From positions 1 to 15,919 of the forward strand of contig JBFXEJ010000129.1 of the NCBI GenBank assembly GCA_050180235.1: a DNA stretch of 15,919 nt, read 5' to 3'. Origin of the DNA: JAABRU01 sp050180235 (GTDB lineage: Bacteria; Desulfobacterota; Desulfobacteria; Desulfobacterales; Desulfococcaceae). The translations under genes and the position numbers were made by a program. This document shows, piece after piece, positions 13,379 to 15,919 of the stretch. The notes below the pieces were generated by a model. That model had not been told where the DNA came from, did no database searches, and was given only the letters and a program-made list of their open reading frames with translations. The first letter of the stretch is position 1. Each line of letters starts with the position of its first letter.

Positions 13379-13531
13379 TTATCCGTTCAGATGGGATTTC
13401 ATCCCGCCATGTTTCTGCTGTTCCAGACGTTTGACAAATTCCTTCAGAAGCAGGAGAGCCTCTTCTCCGTCCGCATCCAGCAGAGCCGCCTTCATCCGCT
13501 GTATTTCCGTATCTGATAACGTCAGTACCAT
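13379..13531 (-). CDS. Small 50-residue helical protein
   Basis: AGGAGATAAACA precedes ATG 13531. The product MVLTLSDTEIQRMKAALLDA, then DGEEALLLLKEFVKRLEQQK, ends in GGMKSHLNG and is almost entirely amphipathic helix. A longer frame overlaps it in another phase (13350-13562) but has a low-complexity, unnatural composition and no ribosome site, so this shorter frame is preferred. I recall similar small proteins in related genomes but no function for them. Confidence 0.7.
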   Translation of the reverse strand: MVLTLSDTEIQRMKAALLDADGEEALLLLKEFVKRLEQQKHGGMKSHLNG

Positions 13532-13568
13532 TGTTTATCTCCTTTTGCTTGAAAATGTTCATTTTGCT

Positions 13569-14588
13569 TTATTCAGGGCAGTTTGCCCTTTTCATCTCAA
13601 GGATCATCTGCTTTCCCCGTTCCAGTTCCGCCCTCAGTTCCTCCTCTGTCGGCAAAATCAGACGGTATTTGGAAGCAAAAAGCTGTCTGTTTTCTTCCAG
13701 CACACTATAGCGCACAATGGTTTCGTCTTTTTCTGTGCAGAGAATAAGTCCGATGGTGGGATTGTCACCCGCTGTTCTCATTTTGTCCTCAAACAGGCGC
13801 ACATACATATCCATCTGTCCGATGTCCTGATGTGTCAGTTCCCCGATTTTCAGATCTATCAGCACAAAACATTTCAGCAGAAAGTTGTAAAACACCAGAT
13901 CAATGAAAAAATGTTTTGTTTCCGTACTGATGCGGTATTGTCTGCCCACAAATGAAAACCCTTTGCCCAGTTCCAGCAGAAATTGCCGCAGGTTGCTGAT
14001 AATCGCGGTTTCAGGTTCTTTTTCAGAAAAACCCGTTGGGGTTTCCAGCCCTAAAAATTCAAGCACATAGGGATCTTTGATGAAATCAGAGGGAACGGAT
14101 TTCTGCATTTTATCCTGCTGCGCCAAAGCAGTCTCTTTATCCGCAGTGGAAAGAATTCTTTCATAATACAGGGAATGGATATTTCTTTCCAATTGCCGGG
14201 TACTCCAATTCTGTTCCGCAGCTTCGGCAATATAATATTCGCGGGCTTTGGGATTATCCACCCGCATAATCAGGCGTTAATGGCTCCATCTCAATTCTCT
14301 ACGCAGTGTGTAGAGAATTTCATCAGATGGAAATGTCAAATAAAATTGCCTGAAATTCCAAAGATTCGCCTCTGAAAATCCCTTTCCGAACTCCGCAGAC
14401 AACTGTCCGGAAAGCGATTTGATAAGCTGTTTTCCGTATTCGGCGCGAAGACTGCCCTGCTGCTCCTCTTCCACAATGCGTCTGCCGATATGCCATTAGG
14501 CCTCTGTCATGGCAGAATTCACAGCACTGTAGGCTTTGCTACGGGCCTGCACAAGAATTTGACGGATGGCCGCGACTATCAGATTCAT
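13569..14588 (-). pseudogene. DUF1016/YhcG-type PDDEXK nuclease with two in-frame stops
   Basis: Reading from ATG 14588 (GAGGAAACAAT upstream) gives MNLIVAAIRQILVQARSKAY, SAVNSAMTEA, then TAA at codon 31 (14496-14498), then WHIGRRIVEEEQQGSLRAEY ... FRQFYLTFPSDEILYTLRRE, LRWSH, then TAA at codon 104 (14277-14279), then RLIMRVDNPKAREYYIAEAA to the end. Both stops fall where the family has Tyr (EAYWHIGRRI; SHYRL). There is no frameshift and the total length (339 codons) is normal. The C-terminal half keeps the nuclease core, HFFIDLVFYNFLLKCFVLID then LKIGEL, that is D and D-x-K. Family members are predicted nucleases found near mobile DNA and defence genes. Its ATG overlaps the RND stop as ATGA. 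Most likely a recently decayed gene. Confidence 0.88.
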
Positions 14589-15492
14589 ATTGTTTCCTCA
14601 GGCATTTTTCTCCAGTCAAACATCACATATAAACACGGGACTAAAAACAATGCAACGAAAATGCCGAGTCCGAGTCCTCCGATGGCCGCGACTGCCATAG
14701 GCTGAAGCATGTCGCCGCCTTCCTCGATATTGAGCGCAAGCGGAAACAGCCCTGCAACCACGCACAGAAAAATCATCATTCTGGGACGGAAACGGATTTG
14801 GGATGCCTTTATGATGGCTTCAAAACCTGAAACCCGGGATCGCAGATCTTCGGCAACTGTGAGCAGCAGTACGCCTCCGTTGACATGTGACGCCACCACC
14901 ACCAGCAGACCGATCAGCACGGTTGCACCCATCGGCAGCCCGGTCAGATGAAGTGCATACGCCATTCCTGCCACGCAGAACGGCACGCTTCCCAGAATCA
15001 GCAGCGGCATTTTCAGGCTGTTGAACTGAACTGCCAGCACCACGAATGAAAAAAATATGGCAAAGGCAAAAATCGCGGTGACAGTCCTGTTCATTTCCGC
15101 CATCATCTGCGCCTGTCCGCCGTAAGAGATTTCATAACCCACCGGCATTTTTACCTTCTGCATGGCAGTCTGAAGCGAAGACAGTGCCTGTCCCACACTC
15201 ACGCCCGGTATGGCGTCTCCTCTTACAATCACCTGTTTGACCTGATCTTCACGGGCAATTTCCACAGGCCCGACCGCATGAACCACTTTTGCCAGATCCC
15301 GAAGCCGGAGATACCCGCCCCGACCGCTGCTGAGTATCAGGTTTTCAATGTCCTGACGGTCTGTAATTTTATTTTCGGGAATCATGATCCAGATATTGTA
15401 ATAATCTTCTCCGTCCCTGTACCGGCTAGCAACCGCACCGCTGATCAGCGATCTGGTCGTGACGGCTATGTCTGTCATGGAAACCCCTTCTT
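14585..15492 (-). pseudogene. RND efflux pump permease, C-terminal third, cut by IS1
   Basis: The frame from the IS1 boundary reads QEGVSMTDIAVTTRSLISGA, then porter-domain sequence (DGEDYYNIWIMIPENKITDR; YLRLRDLAKVV; VGYEISYGGQAQMMAEM). Five or six membrane helices typical of AcrB-like ACR_tran proteins follow (TAIFAFAIFFSFVVLAVQFN; LLILGSVPFCVAGMAYAL; ATVLIGLLVVVASHVNGGVL; RPRMMIFLCVVAGLFPLAL; LGLGIFVALFLVPCLYVMF). About 300 of roughly 1000 residues remain. The N-terminal part must lie beyond the IS1 insertion at 15493. No damage other than the insertion is seen. The substrate cannot be told from this part. The neighbourhood of metal genes suggests, but does not prove, metal efflux. Confidence 0.85.
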
Positions 15493-15919
15493 GGTAGTGG
15501 GTCAAATCCGTTGATTATACTGCTTCCGAATATAACCCTTTCTGAAAATAATAGCGGTTGATATACATCCCGATAACATTGTCATGTATGTCTCCGTTCT
15601 TTGAAAAACAGATCGTTCTTCGGTTCAGACGTTTGATATGTGTTCTGAAATTAAGGTTTTTCCTTTCTGTTTTCCATGTATTGGCCTTACCGGTGATGTG
15701 TTTCCCGGAAGGAATATATCCGCTGCAACTTTTCCAGTCATCTGTATGATAATATTTTATTGGAAAAACAGACAGTTTTTCCATAAGGCGGGCGCAGCTT
15801 TCATCCGTCCGTCTGCCGTTATGCCATGCCAATATGATACCTGTGCCCTTCTCAATTGCGTACCATGTCCACCTCTGATTCCCTTTGTTACCGGCATAAC
15901 TCCGGAATTCGTCAGCTTC
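15493..15919 (-). mobile_element. IS1-family element, left end to window edge
   Basis: The terminus GGTAGTGGGTC (15493-15503) matches the ends of the MITE at 11419-11610, and the transposase reads towards this end, as in IS1. The other end and target duplication are outside the window. It interrupts the RND gene. Confidence 0.85.
15515..15919 (-). CDS. IS1-family transposase, partial (C-terminal 134 residues)
   Basis: The frame is open from the window edge: EADEFRSYAGNKGNQRWTWY, AIEKGTGIILAWHNGRRTDE, YYHTDDWKSCSGYIPSGKHI, NTWKTERKNLNFRTHIKRLN, RRTICFSKNGDIHDNVIGMY, ending EAV and TAA. The catalytic Asp (DEF), Asp (HTDDW) and Glu (TERKNL) are all kept, and the RRTICFSKN block is a clear IS1 InsB hallmark. 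The TTG at 15838-15840 could be mistaken for a start, but the frame continues upstream. In IS1, InsA and InsB are joined by a -1 frameshift. That junction lies outside the window. It looks undamaged, so this copy may be active and a source of transposase for the MITE at 11419. Confidence 0.9.
   Translation of the reverse strand, partial: EADEFRSYAGNKGNQRWTWYAIEKGTGIILAWHNGRRTDESCARLMEKLSVFPIKYYHTDDWKSCSGYIPSGKHITGKANTWKTERKNLNFRTHIKRLNRRTICFSKNGDIHDNVIGMYINRYYFQKGLYSEAV

Noticed and set aside
13191..13955. Plus-strand 254-codon frame across TPR start and nuclease end
   Set aside because: It crosses two real minus-strand genes and an intergenic gap, and has no ribosome site.
14277..14498. Alternative genetic code with TAA as Tyr
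   Set aside because: TAA ends several intact-looking genes in the window (CDF-MauE, TiaS-like, IS1 transposase), so the two TAA codons are better read as nonsense mutations.

Overview
The window reads as a piece of a bacterial chromosome from a transposon-rich anaerobe. Protein content points to the Desulfobacterota (Desulfobacterales, perhaps a Desulfonema-like lineage): a molybdenum-storage-type kinase fold, a corrinoid Fe-S/ACS-type four-cysteine domain next to an ACR3 arsenite permease, a rhodanese plus MauE pair, and abundant IS630, IS1, IS5 and IS4-type transposases. This assignment is inference from remembered family resemblance; no rRNA or marker gene is present.

Positions 1-3737 are a stack of broken insertion sequences. 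An IS5-type transposase tail (1-429) has landed in an IS630 transposase (499-1041, minus). A second IS630 transposase (about 1372-2172, plus) abuts IS1-like remnants (2173-3737) that surround an intact-looking IS4-type transposase (2216-3271, minus). Two copies of a 271-bp non-coding element, differing at one base, sit inside the IS5 and second IS630 genes. Each has 19-bp perfect terminal inverted repeats and a 2-bp target duplication, and removing it rejoins the host reading frame.

Positions 3738-5023 hold a YoeB-type toxin with a Phd/YefM-type antitoxin, surrounded by palindromic word-like repeats (GGATTT/GAACC type and an ACAGATG/CTGCG type) and a strong hairpin.

Positions 5024-9790 are mostly ordinary genes: a membrane-anchored rhodanese overlapping a CDF metal transporter that is fused in frame to a MauE/DoxX domain; a bacterial TiaS-like protein; a PadR regulator with a perfect 21-bp palindrome that fills the spacer of a near-consensus promoter for a divergent 73-aa protein; and a MosA/MosB-like protein.

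Positions 9900-13531 hold an Fe-S protein, an ACR3 arsenite exporter split by a 192-bp IS1-type MITE with a perfect 8-bp target duplication, a leader with a strong hairpin, a universal stress protein, an anchored TPR protein and a 50-aa protein. Positions 13569-15919 hold a DUF1016/YhcG-type nuclease gene with two in-frame TAA codons at expected tyrosines, overlapping the stop of the C-terminal part of an RND efflux pump, which is cut by an IS1-family element running off the window.

Overall, metal and metalloid handling genes (CDF, ACR3, RND, Mo storage) are interspersed with active or recently active mobile DNA. At least two of them (ACR3, RND) have been broken by IS1-type elements.
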